NCBI RefSeq assembly: GCF_009883635.2
Contig: NZ_CP026115.2
Location: forward strand, 4,464,001-4,528,000
Length of the DNA stretch: 64,000 nt
Origin: Pseudomonas putida
Lineage (GTDB): Bacteria; Pseudomonadota; Gammaproteobacteria; Pseudomonadales; Pseudomonadaceae
Direction of reading: 5' to 3'
The notes beneath the pieces were generated by a model. That model did no database searches, had not been told where the DNA came from, and worked only from the letters and a program-made list of their open reading frames with translations. Numbering within the stretch: the first letter of the stretch is position 1; each line of letters begins with the position of its first letter. A program made the translations under genes and the position numbers. Shown here in pieces: positions 63,976-64,000 of this stretch.

Positions 63976-64000
63976 GGTGGGCGTAGCTCAGTTGGTAGAG
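63976..64000 (+). tRNA. tRNA-His, second copy, cut by window edge
   Basis: The last 25 bases match the 5' end of tRNA-His at 63715, including a shared GCAATAT just before it. Confidence 0.8.

Overview
The window is GC-rich chromosomal DNA from a Pseudomonas of the P. putida / P. entomophila group. The evidence is gene content and order: copR, cupredoxin, queF, mlaA, rssB/rssC and tal sit together as in other pseudomonads, a glpSTPQV-type ABC operon is followed by folD and a tRNA cluster, and Pseudomonas-type REP elements occur in the gaps. The species call is inference; no marker gene such as rRNA lies in the window.

Left part (1-21.5 kb) is mostly core genome. It holds a copper response regulator with a matching CopR box before a periplasmic cupredoxin, queF (queuosine), the outer-membrane lipid protein MlaA, a PilZ protein, and an RssB/RssC partner-switching pair. 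Then come a PhoD-type phosphatase, transaldolase, DusA, a PAP2 phosphatase and a phosphoethanolamine transferase. A dead small-ORF locus with an elaborate folded leader precedes an NAD-linked formate dehydrogenase operon (fdsGBAD), followed by an SbmA/YddA-like ABC exporter. A REP-flanked, frameshifted RAYT transposase remnant lies at 6.3-6.7 kb.

Middle part (21.5-28.5 kb) is accessory. The SOS genes umuD and umuC each keep their own LexA box but are separated by a TccC/Rhs-type insecticidal-toxin-complex gene and a divergent MFS transporter. The TccC C-terminus is AT-rich relative to its neighbours and shows the residue pattern of a cholera-toxin-like ADP-ribosyltransferase. This is one of the two most interesting loci.

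The 28.5-47.5 kb part is a series of catabolic and regulatory modules: an orphan antitoxin; a betaine-type binding protein, cupin and GMC dehydrogenase cluster divergent from a LysR regulator; a Tat-exported PLP aminotransferase; heme oxygenase; a TSUP permease; and an XRE-cupin regulator facing an amine/amino-acid oxidase, RidA and YkvI set across a near-perfect palindrome. A dCache amino-acid chemoreceptor, a LysR/PACE efflux pair, a lipoprotein, and a FadR/GntR pair downstream of a DctA-type symporter complete it.

The right part (47.9-64 kb) starts with a 1597-residue protein with an N-terminal toxin-like region, leucine-rich repeats and a NEL-type E3 ubiquitin ligase domain carrying the Cys-x-Asp motif, the second locus of special interest. 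It is followed by an Lrp/ornithine-cyclodeaminase pair and then a sigma-54 activator divergent from a glycerol-type (GlpSTPQV) ABC operon. Between them are a good -24/-12 promoter and four TGTTCA direct repeats spaced about 21 bp apart. folD and tRNA-Arg, -His, -Leu and a second, truncated tRNA-His close the window.
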